From: Liolophura sinensis
Lineage: Eukaryota > Mollusca > Polyplacophora > Chitonida > Chitonidae
Direction: 5' to 3'
NCBI RefSeq assembly: GCF_032854445.1
Contig: NC_088305.1
Span: 8,125,606 to 8,189,605 of the forward strand
DNA length: 64,000 nt
In this document: positions 1 to 12,700 of the stretch, piece by piece
Position numbering within the stretch: position 1 is the stretch's first letter
Layout of the letters: the number at the start of each line of letters is the position of its first letter
Program-made: the position numbers and the translations under genes
Notes under the pieces: generated by a model
Database searches by the model: none
Seen by the model: only the letters and a program-made list of their open reading frames with translations
Told to the model about the DNA's origin: nothing

Positions 1-142
1 TTCGTACATGTGAGCCAGGGTCGTTTCAAAAACAGTCCAATTGTATGCAGTTTCATACAATAGTTATTATCCTGCCTAGATTAACATCCTCTGATGAACT
101 ACACTGGACCAGTACAGAATCAACAGATGCTAAACCATCCTG

Positions 143-706
143 TTATAAAACTTCTCCGAAGAAGGTACTGCGGCAAATGCCCAACCATCTGGTGATGTTT
201 GGCACCAACGCCATGAGAACAAGGCCCATTGTGTAGTAGGTGATGAATTTGTAAGGGATAATCACAGATGGGTGTTTTTTATCAGTTTTTTCCAGGCCCA
301 CCATATAGGAAACTAACCATGCAGCAAATTTTCCAGTGATGAAATATGTCGTCACCAATGAGACCACCCCAATGGAAAAGCGCACAAGGGAATAAGCAAC
401 CCAGTCTAGAGTTGGGTAGATGACTGGGTGGAGTCCAGCGGTTTGCACGACTTTGGTAATGCCGGTGTAATGTAAAACCCAGCAGCCAGTGAGCGTTCCG
501 GCCGAGGCAGCCAAGATCTCCGTTGCATTTGACCTTGAGGAGAATCCCTTAGAGGCTGGGTACAGGACAGTACAGAGGGCGAGGCTGAGCACCAAAAGCA
601 CAAACGGCGAGGAGATATGTGTTTGAATGTACCAGTCACATTTGCCCAGGTAAGGCAAGATGCTGGCCATCAGGAGCAGAGACGAGCCAATGCCACACAT
701 AACATC
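143..706 (-). CDS. SGPP: SGPP exon 3 (C-terminal 187 aa and stop)
   Basis: The acceptor is gtgtttcag before GATGTT; the stop is at 143-145. It encodes the C-terminal hydrophobic segments and the conserved PYKFITYY-type stretch near the end that matches PYRYITYG of vertebrate SGPP. No AATAAA-type signal is seen on the minus strand in the remaining 142 nt, so the 3' UTR probably runs off the window. Confidence 0.92.
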   Translation of the reverse strand, partial: DVMCGIGSSLLLMASILPYLGKCDWYIQTHISSPFVLLVLSLALCTVLYPASKGFSSRSNATEILAASAGTLTGCWVLHYTGITKVVQTAGLHPVIYPTLDWVAYSLVRFSIGVVSLVTTYFITGKFAAWLVSYMVGLEKTDKKHPSVIIPYKFITYYTMGLVLMALVPNITRWLGICRSTFFGEVL

Positions 707-3700
707 CTGAAACACAGGTACACGCACATATAGTCATTATTTATTTATCTATTTGATTGGTGTTTTACGCTGTACTCAAGAATATTTCACTTATACGACG
801 GCGGGCAGCATTACAGTGGGAGGAAACCGGGCACAGCCCACGGGGAAACCCACAAACATCTGCAGGTTGTTGCCAGACCTTTTAATACACAGCCGGAGAG
901 GAGGCCAGAATGAGCTGGACTTGAACTCACAGCAACCGCATATAGTTATTAGTTTATCTGCCTCGATATTTCATATCTTAGTGAAGATTTCTTTACTTAT
1001 TAGGAATATAATATATATAACAGGCAGTTTCTTGGGTGAGCAGACTTTAATATTACACTCATAGAGCTCTTAGATGGGGGGAAAAATTCAAGAAGCCTGG
1101 TGTAAACCATTAACCTTTCACAAATTTCTCACAAACTTTGCTGTGAGTGACTTCATTTATTTATTTATCTCATTAGAGTTTTACACCTGACTCAAGAATA
1201 TTTCACTTATACGACGGCAGCCAGTAATATGGTGGGTGGAAAACTGGGCATCCTGGGGAAACCAACTACCATCTGCAGATTGTTGGCAGATGTCCCACGT
1301 ACGGCCGGTGTGGAGGCCCCCATAAGATGGACTTAAAGTCACAATGACCACATTGGTGAGGGGCTTCTGAGTCACTGTACCGTGCTGGCATGCTAACCAC
1401 CTCGGTCATGCAAACTGGTAATATACGGTTGAGCATGTCAGGTATGAGTAATACCCATGTATTACAGTATGGTCACTTTAACTTTCACCCAAATCTCCAT
1501 TGTGTGAAAGGAAAATATACCAACTACTGCACATGCACTGCAGATTATTCAGTTACTGCAGTTTAATGATGACCTTATGTATAACTGGAAATTTACTGGC
1601 ACGAGAAATCTTTTTCAACTAAAAGTACACTCACTCTATAATTGAAAGACAAAAATTAGGAAACCCATGTTTTAGAGGAGCATTAAATATAACAAAAAGG
1701 GCTAACATGACTAATGAGAAACCGAGACAGATTTCATTACTTAATCTTTATCATTAGTATTAGAAGATCACCATACGCCTAACACCTCATGCGTCTAATA
1801 TGTTCGCCCTGATACTTATGTTTACCGGTAGCAAATTAGAACATATGATTTGAGCACGAATAAGGTTATTGGTGAACTCGGATCTTACCGCCACAGAATG
1901 CACCCCCAGATACAGCCGACTGAGGCATACAACCACAGCCCACACCACGGCAGCAGTAACACACAGGTATGGAGATATCTGAAACAGATCAACACCAGTT
2001 TATATTCATTGTAGCCATACATTATTAACTGAAATCACAAATGTTGCAAATAATAAAACGTTATGATATAAGTTAGTATGGAATAGGAGTGGAAACAGAT
2101 CTAAAACACCACAGCCATTTTGTTAGGACATGCTTGATAAATCTACCTTTAATCAGGAATTCTTAAGAGGCCATGGGATGTGCGATGCCAAAGACACATT
2201 TTTCAGCTCTCCAACAGACCTCCACTGAATTACTTCCCTTGAGATCACTCTAAGGCAAGAGTGTGCACTCTTTACATTCACTAATACCTACGTGAATATG
2301 TATTAAGTGAAACAAACCGATTGCTTTATTTATTTATTTCTTTGGTTTTTTTTTACGCCGTACTCTAGAGTATTTCACTTGTACATCGGCGGCCAGCGTA
2401 ATAGTGGAAGGAAAACGGGCACAGCCCGGGGGGAACCGACAACCATCCATAGGTTGTTGACAGACCTTCCCGCGTACGACCGCAGAGGAAGCCAGCATGA
2501 GCTGGACTTGAACTCACAGCGACTGCATTGGTGTCAGGCTCTTGGGTCATTACGTTGCGCTAGCACGCTAACCAACTAAGCTATGGAGGCCCCCTAACAC
2601 AAACTGAAGATCAATCTTCAAGCCACAGATATATATTTGTTCCTACAGCAAATAAGAACTGGCAAATTCGGTGGGCTTCGAATTTATCTCTACCTAGCCA
2701 GGAATACATGTACACCAAACATAACACATGGCTTTCAGAGAAATGGGTCAATACATACGCATATATCATTTAACTCAGCTGGAATTCAAACATCAAATTT
2801 ATCAAATAGTACACATACATGCACACATGTAATATCAAACATGTACATGTACACTGACTTAAATAACTTAGACGGCACCTCATTATAACATGACCTAAAA
2901 TTTCACCCATGACTAAGTTGCTCACTTTCCCAGATTCTGGGAGTTCTACTGACTTTAAAAAGATGCTTTGAGAGGTAATTGGAAGGTAGAATGATATCTA
3001 AAGCCTTGAAAAATGTAAATTTTAGCACCAGAAGTAATATCTCATGATATTTATTTGCTTCCAAAAATGCTCTTTTTTAAGGTCATTTAGGGTGGTCCGC
3101 AGAATCAGTGTATTGTGTTGCACTGTTTACATATATATGACTTGAAATAAATTTTGACTTGAATTGACTTGATTTGATCCAACCCAGATAAAAGTGAAAA
3201 TCTTGGCACTCTCACAACCAACTAACACCTAACTTTCCACAAAAACTTAAAGGTTTACAAAAATTACCCTACATGGATACAATGTTGTTGTCTCATTTCA
3301 GATGTGCACATGTAAATGTATGAAGTTTTCAATTCAGTAATACAAGTGTCACTTGTCAATTAATATGCATGCTGTGACATTCAACAACAAAATGCTTAAA
3401 AAAATAAAATACTTTGTAAAGTACTTTGAACTACTTTCACACGCCAAGATGTGGTCCCAAATACCCTCCATAGAAAAAATTTTCAAACACACGTGACATC
3501 AACTTCTATGTTTAAGTTTTCATTGAAGTTTTATGCCTGGGGCATCCATGAAGTGTTATGGCTATCATTAGGTATGCATACATGGATGTACATGTACTGC
3601 CTCATTACATGACACACGGGGATGTGGCCTACAAATTCCCCAAAACAATCCATCTTTGTATTACAAATAAAGGCCATAAAACAAGTAAAAAAAAAACGGA

Positions 3701-6700
3701 CTTCTGGTGCTGAAATGTACAATTTAAGTAGAACGCGATGCTACCTTTCAAACAAACCCCAAAACATCTTTTTGAGATGAACGGACTCTGAGAATCTGGC
3801 CAAATAGTTAATTTTACAAGTGATTAACAAAAGTTTACGTCTTTTACTTTATACACGCACATTTATATTCATGTCCAGCTCATTTGTGCTGGAGTCCAGT
3901 TCTAATTAACTGGCATGTACTGCATCCATTATCCTCATGTTTTGTGACATGGTATGTTCCTTGTGATCTCTAGTCCATGGATTTATTTATTTATTTGATT
4001 GGAGTTTTATGCTGTACTCAAGAATATTCCACTTAAACGACGGCTGCCAGCATTACGGTGTGAGGAAACTGGGCAGAGCCCGGAGAAAACCCACAACCAT
4101 CCACAGGCTGCTGACAGACCTTCCCACGTACAGCATGAGCTTGATGTCGTCCAATCAATTATAATGTATTATACATATTCATATGCATGAGCCTTACTGT
4201 GATTATAATATTCATGAGGCAAATGTTACAAAACCCATGTCATGGATCACTACTAAGTACTGTGCTAACCACTTCGGCCACGGAGGCCTCATAACACAAA
4301 TGGAGGTAACTGCAGTAGAATAAACGCACATGCTCATAATGGCTGCTGCCTCGAGAACGTGGGTTATTTCCTCGTGAGCGTGATGTAGCTTTCCCTTGAG
4401 TGATCTATTGTACGTGATGTCTTGCAGAAAATCATGTGACCGTGTATTCATATTGACCAATAGAACCCAAGGATCACTCAATGAGGCATCAGGATTAGAG
4501 AAGTAATAACTCCTGTCACCTCAGTAGTACGTTAAAATAAAATGCTACATGCATAAAAATGAGCATGTAAATGGTATTTGCATGCACACAATATTAATTG
4601 CACAATGTTGTCCTCTCTTTCATAAATGTAAGACTCCAACCTGTATGTATCTATGTTTGGTGTTTTAGGTCATGCTTTTTTTCCCAGTCACATGATGACA
4701 AGGAGTCACTGTGTGTGCACCTATACATGTACGTGTCTTCTTGTGAAGTAAAATACTGAACTTCATGACACCAGACATGACACCCCACCCAATCATGCTA
4801 TAATGACACAACAACTGCTGTTTCCTTGCTCTAACCTCTCAGTACTGAGTGCCAAGCAAGGAAGCACCATATAACAATTTGAAAGTCACTGGTATGACCA
4901 GATTTGGGACTGATCCCAGGTCTATCATCTTAGAGGCAGAAGTTCTGACAGTTCATCAGTTTTCTAATTACTTTCACAAGTTACTATTCTTGCTAGGGTA
5001 TTATTAGAATTGCTAATTGCAAGGCCACTTTGCAACACAATTATACATCAGTAAATATCAATTCCTGAGGAAACTGTATACTGTATACGTCTTTTAAAAG
5101 CATGCTAAGTGAATCAAGTAGTTGACAGCTACATGATAGCTACAAGATAGCCACAACCCATGAAGATAGTCCTGTCGCCCAATCAGCGATACATGTATTC
5201 ACGTATTACTAGCTTTAATACAGACATGAATTCAGTCAATAGAAACAGTGCATTTTTGCAGTATCAGTGGGCACATATAGCCAGATTTTGTAATCAGTGG
5301 CCCGTCTTCACTCTGTTTTCCCTATCTCTCTCATGGCAATTTCCCTGACACCCCCTCCCACTAGCCCTCCCACCATCCAGGCTATATACAACCTATGGGT
5401 GTGGCATGGAATGTGTGCCAATCCAGACACAATGTACACCATTGTACCCATAGCTCCATTCATGCCTGCCATAGTTATGTGAAGATTTTCACCAACCCGG
5501 ATGCAGGAAGAAGAACAAAATCAAAGGCATTTAAAAAGCTGTGCACACAGTGAACATAACAGAGCTCTGGTTGGTTTGAGAGCCTCTGGCAGGTACATGT
5601 ACAAACTCAGGGCTTTCAGTGCATTAAATGTGCCAATGACACACGGTTAGACATTGGGCAATCTTCCTCAGGGATAAGCCTTGTCCCAAACATTGCCTTT
5701 AACAGGCAAATGTATGTAATGCTCTGTTCTGTGTGGAAATGCGATTGTGTTTGCCACTGCTCGTTCGTTAGTTCTTCCGATAAGGGGAATTACATAAATA
5801 CGCTGCAGTGTTTCCAAGGACTGCTCATCATTCTTTGACATGTGTTAACGTAGAGCAAATGAAACATGTTCCATTTTTACCGAATCGGACGAGGGTGTAT
5901 TGCTTGGGTGTTTTGTAGGTTTGTAGTGGTCAAAGCATGGGCCACATATTTTGTGACTAATAATAACCTTTTATACAGTAACGCTAACGCCATCACATGT
6001 TCATGGAATCACTGCCTAAAAAATCATAAAATATTACATTTGGTGCTGAAATTTACATTTTTCAAGTTGCTGTGATCCAACAACCAGCAAATGACCAAAT
6101 AACTGCTTAAGAGTAGGAATCCGGAATCAGGAAAAATGTGGAATTTGATGCATTTATAGAGGCAATTTTAGGCCATTCAGATTATAATGATACATGTACG
6201 GTAATGACTACAGAGGCTATGTACACCATACCTACCATTCTAACCCTGAAAAAGTGCATGTACTTTGGCTGGATGTACTGTGCCAGATACAGACAGGCTG
6301 GGCGGTTGGGTGGGGGAGGGGGGGGATGGATGGCACGGAGGTGAATATATACAAGAGACTGCATGCACGCTCTTCATGTACACACAATGTATTGAGTGTT
6401 TACAACAGATCAGTGTCTCATCCTGACCCAGACGTATACAAAATACATACAGCCTGCTGTCATGGCTGTTCTATCTACCTCCTTCTGTACAATCTTCAGC
6501 AGGGAAAAGCAACGCCAAGTAAAACAAAAAGATAATACCATTAGGCAAAATCAGTTTTCTCAGTTAAAGGGTAAAAAGAAATTTTGACTCCAAGATGTGT
6601 TTTAGTTCCTAATTTTACAGGAAAACGTTAGGACCATATCTATATTCACTGTATCATAGCATTGTAGATCTACATGCACTATTAGCTGTGACCAAAGGCA

Positions 6701-6734
6701 GGTTTATGCATACATGTATTAAAATTTGCTTCGC

Positions 6735-6767
<33 letters not shown>

Positions 6768-9700
6768 CCCTGGTAAAGCTTTTGACACATCCTGCATTTT
6801 AACATGGGCATTCAATTAACAAGTGCCCCGAGAGTGAGATGTCACAGACACAAAAACTCCAAAAGCGCCTTTCAATTTTTAAAGATCAACTTAACTCTCA
6901 GTCTTTATACAGGGTAACTTGGAAGTCATGGACAGAGACAAGATGCACATGCACGGTATGCCTCTAAACATGTCCCAAAAGAGGATGAAATTACGTATTA
7001 CCCTATTAAATTCTAATTTTTAGCACAGATATTAATAGTGCTGAAAGGAGAATATTAAATTTCTTTTCCACCTTTTTAGAAAAGTAAAGATATGAGTATG
7101 TTGTTCATGAGATGGTCCACAACCAATCAAATATTCCTGCTACAATTTCATGTATACTGGCTAAAAATAGCAGGCCAGGTGTCCAAAAAATTCGAAAAAA
7201 TAGGGAACAAATTATATACAGCTCTAATACACTGTATATTACTTTTTTAACAAGCCTAGGCTATGATTTAGAAGTCAAGCTGCTCCTATCCTTCATTACA
7301 GGTTATACAACACTATTATTGGAGTGTACAAATGGCCCATGCTACCTGTATGTACTACACTTAGTATCGAGTGTTAACTGCCACGGAGTATAATGACTCC
7401 GCTGATAATCAACACTCTGAGTGCAAACATCGGATCTCATGATTTTCTTCCCTGAAAGTTAAGAATATATGGGCGTGCATCAGGTATGCACAGCTGAGCT
7501 GCAACAATGGAAATGTTGTATTGATTCGGCTGTGCTTTGTAAATCATGCATGCCTGTCATAATATGGGAGAGGTGTACAACATACATGTACACAATATCA
7601 ACCTTTGATATCAGGCAACATTTACACCATATCAGCCTTTAATCAGGCAAACATGGCAAGGGCAGAGAACAGAGGATTAATACAAATGGTTGTTTACCAT
7701 GATTATCTCAATCAAAGCTTTGGCGAGTCCATCAAACACCACCAAGGAAGACTTCAGCCTGCGTTTAGTTCAATATCCGGTCACCATGACATTTATTGCC
7801 TTGATGGTACACTGACATTTAAGCTTATTAATACATTTACTGCAGTACAATATATGGACACGGATAGTGCGTGAGCATCAGCTAGGCTATATACACATGT
7901 AAATGTATGAACAGCAGGGTTTAAATCTAGTTTAATTCTGGTTTGTGGAGAATCCAGTTACTGACAAAAAAAAAGGCCCTTTTTAAACAAAAATAGAATA
8001 AAACTGGACAACACGAGCTCTGACAATCTTCTAAAGTGTCCTCTGATTTCTAAACAGGTGCTTGAACCTGCACACAGTCTGTTATTCCATAACATTTAAG
8101 CATGCAACATTACAGACCAGCTTGTATTCAATTTGTGTTAAATAATAAGTCTTGGAAGTGTCCAACTACCACAGTATTCATAAATATCTGTTAAGTCTAA
8201 AACTACAGGTTCCTTTTCAGATCACTTTTAAAGAGAAGGAGAAAAAAATTCTTATCATATATACGAGTTTGTTAATCTGCCCTGAGTTTTTAACAAAGTC
8301 AAACTAAAAAGTATATCTTTAGATGCATTTTGAAACATAAACACATTTTGTAACTGATGTCACTTGTAAGTTTATGCTCACAACAGGTCATCACAGAGTC
8401 TAATGTTGTAAAGGATAACAGAACACAGAAAACAGAACATATGAAATGTGTTTTGTTGCAGGTTTTCATGATTTGTCTTTTGTGATATAATCTTAATTTG
8501 TTCTTACATGTGTGACACGGCTTTTCTGTTTACTGCAGAAAGGTGCTTTGATGTTTGTTTGGAAGGTAAGATCATATCCCTCTTCAAAAGGTAAGTTTCA
8601 TCAACAAAACTATTAAATATGCACATTTGCTGTAGGTACACATGTAGAGCATCTGCCCCAATTCTTTAACTTTTTCATCTGTCTACATGTCTATGAAAAA
8701 TAAATTCAAGCATTTCAATTTTTCATTTTAAACCAAATTCAATGTTGTCTTTACCCTAACTCCTGTTTTTAGGAGTTCATGCAGGCATGTGAGTGAAAAA
8801 CTGCTTGGGGTTTAACGTCTTAACAATTTTTCAGTCATTCAATGAAGAAGGAGTGCAGGTAATGTGCCGACTTGTTGCAGGATGGATTTCCACTGCTCTT
8901 TTATATTGTGCTCCTTCACTGAGACCCTTACTGAAGGCAAATAAGCCGCACCGCCTGAGGCATTATACTGATTTGGGTCAACCAGTTATTGCACTATATC
9001 CTCTTCATGCTGCATGCCAAGTGGGAAAGTTACAACTTCCTCTTTTTTTAAAGGTTTTAGGTGTGCCCTGACCCAGTATTGATTTATTTATTTATTCGAT
9101 TGGTGTTTTATGCCGAATTCAAGAATATCTCACTTATATGACGGCAGCCAGCTTATGGTGGGAGGAAACCGTGCAGAGCCCGGGAGAAACCCCACGACCA
9201 TCTGCAGGCTGCTGGCAGACCTTCCCACTTACAGCCGGAGAGGAAGCTAGCATGAGCTGGACATGAACTCACAATGGCCGCACTGGTGAGAGGCTCCTGG
9301 GTCATTATGTCATTAGATCTACCGCCTTCCGGACGCTCTACAACAGTGTTATCGGGGCCGGTACAATGCAGGCATATGAAGGTAGGTGTAAAAAAGTATC
9401 ACAAAGTTGGGGGAGCAAATGCAAATATATTTATAAAGTTGAAAATTCCATGAATTCAATGTTTTTAATGTCTTGGCATGGCCAGCATTTATCTGCTTTT
9501 GTGTCTGAACTATTACAATTCTCTGGGTCCCCTCTAAATATGTGTGCTTCATGCTTTTCGTTTTACGTGGTCTTTCACAGTTTTTAGTCACATGATGAAG
9601 ATTGATTTGTATATGTGTAGGCCTAAATGTGCAGGTCCGATGAGATGAACTTTGGCCACCTGGTTTGTTTTTATTTACTCAACCTAGCTGACTGTCCAAT

Positions 9701-12700
9701 GAAATGCTGAGTAAATGATACAACATGCTGTCAATACTTCTCATGCCCACCATGTTTACACAACACGTGCATATGTACACTGCTGGCGGATACAAATGTG
9801 TCAAATTCACATTAGCATCAGTATGATCGAAAGTTAATTAAAGTCCTTGTGGTCAATGCTACACAACTTATCACCTTCGGTAAAAAAAAAAAGAAGACAT
9901 TTGCAAGTGAGAACTGTATTGATGGAAACTTGTAATACAACTTAACACCAATTTCTGTCCAATTCCCAAATATCAATACATGTATCAATATACAAGTACC
10001 AGGATTGATATACAAAGATAAATGTATATACACATGTACCTTATACATGACTTTGTACCATGCAACACTGGCCATTTCCACAACCTTGACCTTGCCATAA
10101 CATTACCGACACCAACAGCCCTGGTGCACAGCCCTACTGCTGCCGTGGAGAAGTTACTCTATCTGGCAGGTAAAAATCCCGCCCACATGGTCTTTGCCTT
10201 TTACCTGTCTGAGCTTTTTGGCCGTATGAAAACACTTGATCCCCCACCACCATTCATTCAGCCCAACAATACCGACACAACCCTTCAGTAAATTTCAGCT
10301 GCTCTCGTAAAGGATGGCAGCATTATGAGAAAGTTTCTCATTTTGTTGTTTCTTGCTTTTTATCCACGCGGGGCCAAGGTCCACATATTGCTGCAGCTGA
10401 CATTCCTCCAGACAAACTCTTCACTACCTTGCATTTTCGCACATGCACATCATGGAGAATAGCACTGGGGAGTCTCACTTTTGATTTCAGCGTGTACTAA
10501 ACAGGTAGCTCCAGACACATGAATACGCATACAGGACCCATAGAGGAAGAAGAAACCAAGAGGAAAATTTTACTGCTCACATACATGTCCTTATCTATAC
10601 AAGTACACCATGTATATATAATAGGTACATGTGTATACATTTTCAAAGTTCACCGACATCTACATGTAAGACATGTGAGTTTATCATGGACTAGAATAAA
10701 TGTAAACAAGGGACAGCAACTGTACAGCCAGTACTTCAATACATTAATGTAGGACGGTAGATAATAGACCAAAAACAAAAATAATTATGCAGCGCTAATT
10801 TGAAAAATTATCTGAGTACCAGGTCAGATTTTAGGATTAAACAAGCTCTTTACTTATACATATGACTCATAACAATTGAGACAAATCAGATCAAATTGCA
10901 ATAAATGGAAAACTAATTAAGAAAGTATAAGATATTGCTGAAATGTTGTTGACTTGATTGGAGTTATATATTGAGTTAATTATTTAAAAAAAAAAAAAAA
11001 AAATTATGAATGAATGATTATGGATCAACATCCATGCTGCTAATATTGTAGTCATATGAAAAAAAAAAAGGACAATTATGAAAGCAACGTGAATTACTTA
11101 CGGTTACTACCCCGCCTACTTAGAGCACTTTCATTGCATTAATTGTTGCTAGATAAGCAACACTAATTTAGTTGTTTTTCTTCCTTAAACTGCTTCCTAC
11201 TGAGATACATCAACCATATAACTGATGATAAACAGTTAGTATGATTAAAAATTACAGTTACTTCTTAAAATTTATATCTTTGAAAAAGTTCAACAATGAA
11301 AAATTCATACAGAGAAAAACTCCCTATTAGAAATTAATTTTTTCTTTCACTCCTTTAATGAAAATTTTTTACATCTTCATTAGCAAACTCAGTTGAGTTG
11401 TTCACATCAAGTGTTTCATTCATAAAACTCTATTAGTTCGCTTAATTATACCCCCATGGAGGGTTGCACTAAAGTAGAGCTAGGTCATCCACAGGTATGT
11501 TGTCAAGAGCATCACCAGCAGTCCCGGGGCGGTTCTGCACGTCACCAGTATTAGAACATCCATATATCATGTCACATTTCATATATATATATATATAAAT
11601 ACATGTATGTATATATATATTTAGATATCTTCATTATGAAATGCACCCATGCGTGTTAGCCTCTTCTGAAAGCCAAGGTTCCACTTAATAATTTTAATAA
11701 TTTTAAGTGAGCTGGTTTAGGAAACAAAATAAGATTTAGTTTTAAACTTTAGGTGTCCGACTGATGGCCAATTGTGGAGAAATTAAAAAAAGAAAAAACA
11801 AATGATGAATTATGAATGACCTTAATAAATAATTACCAGAACAATAAACCTTGCACGCACTTGAACTTCAAATTCAAACAGAATTGATGTACATGTAAGA
11901 TATATAACATATAAAATTGGAGGTATACATGTGGTCAACTTCAGCAATCCAACTGCAGGCCCATTGTCATCAAAAAAAAATAAATAAATAAAAGGAAAGT
12001 GATTTGAATGAATGGAGATGAAGACAACCTTTTCACTGTCACCGTTACCTGATGTGGACAAATTTCCTGCCCTGAGATTAACCTTTATTCACCTAAATTT
12101 GTAATTATCATTTTATAGGCTGTTGTAAAAACAAGGACGCTGCCTTTTGCTGGTTGCGGACTCTGACGTTCATTGTGAAAAGTAATTTCTTCAATCAATT
12201 GATATCAATCAGTCAATCACCTAAAAGCAACCTCAGCTTTACACACCGAATAGTCTATATATAAGTCTTGAGGTAAGCCATGTTATGCAAATCTATTTTG
12301 ATCTGTAGTATTACGAATCTACTTGGGGTTATCCAGCATGTCCCGCCGTAAATGTTACAGTTTGCACCCAGCTAAGTTTTGCATAAAGCAGAACACCTGT
12401 ACATGCAGGTGCATGCGTGGATTCACCTGTATGCAAAAAAAAAACAAAAAAAAACACACCCACACACACACACACAAACTATATTATAAAGAATATTTAC
12501 AAGCCTGATACAATTACTCATCAAACGTGCACTGCATGGTCATGACATATACATAATGATAAGTAAATATTTACCTCGTATCTTTCGTGGATAAGGAGGA
12601 AGAGTGCGCATGGAATGACAGTGCCCGCCATGGCATGAGTTGACGGCATGCCGTGCTCCCCGCTGTGCTCTATTTCCAGTCGAACTACAGGTGGAGAGGG

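Larger units (their letters stand above)
4300..8785. other. SGPP intron 1 interior, mostly unassigned
   Basis: AT-rich intron rich in ACATGTAC-like words. Apart from the (TGTC)n run, a repeat-G copy at 7020 and solo inverted-repeat arms, no exon, RNA gene or recognisable element was seen. Confidence 0.5.

Noticed and set aside
10022-10291. 89-codon open frame inside SGPP intron 1
   Set aside because: Low-complexity and proline-rich, no domain or homologue recognised; no splice-site support examined makes it an exon.
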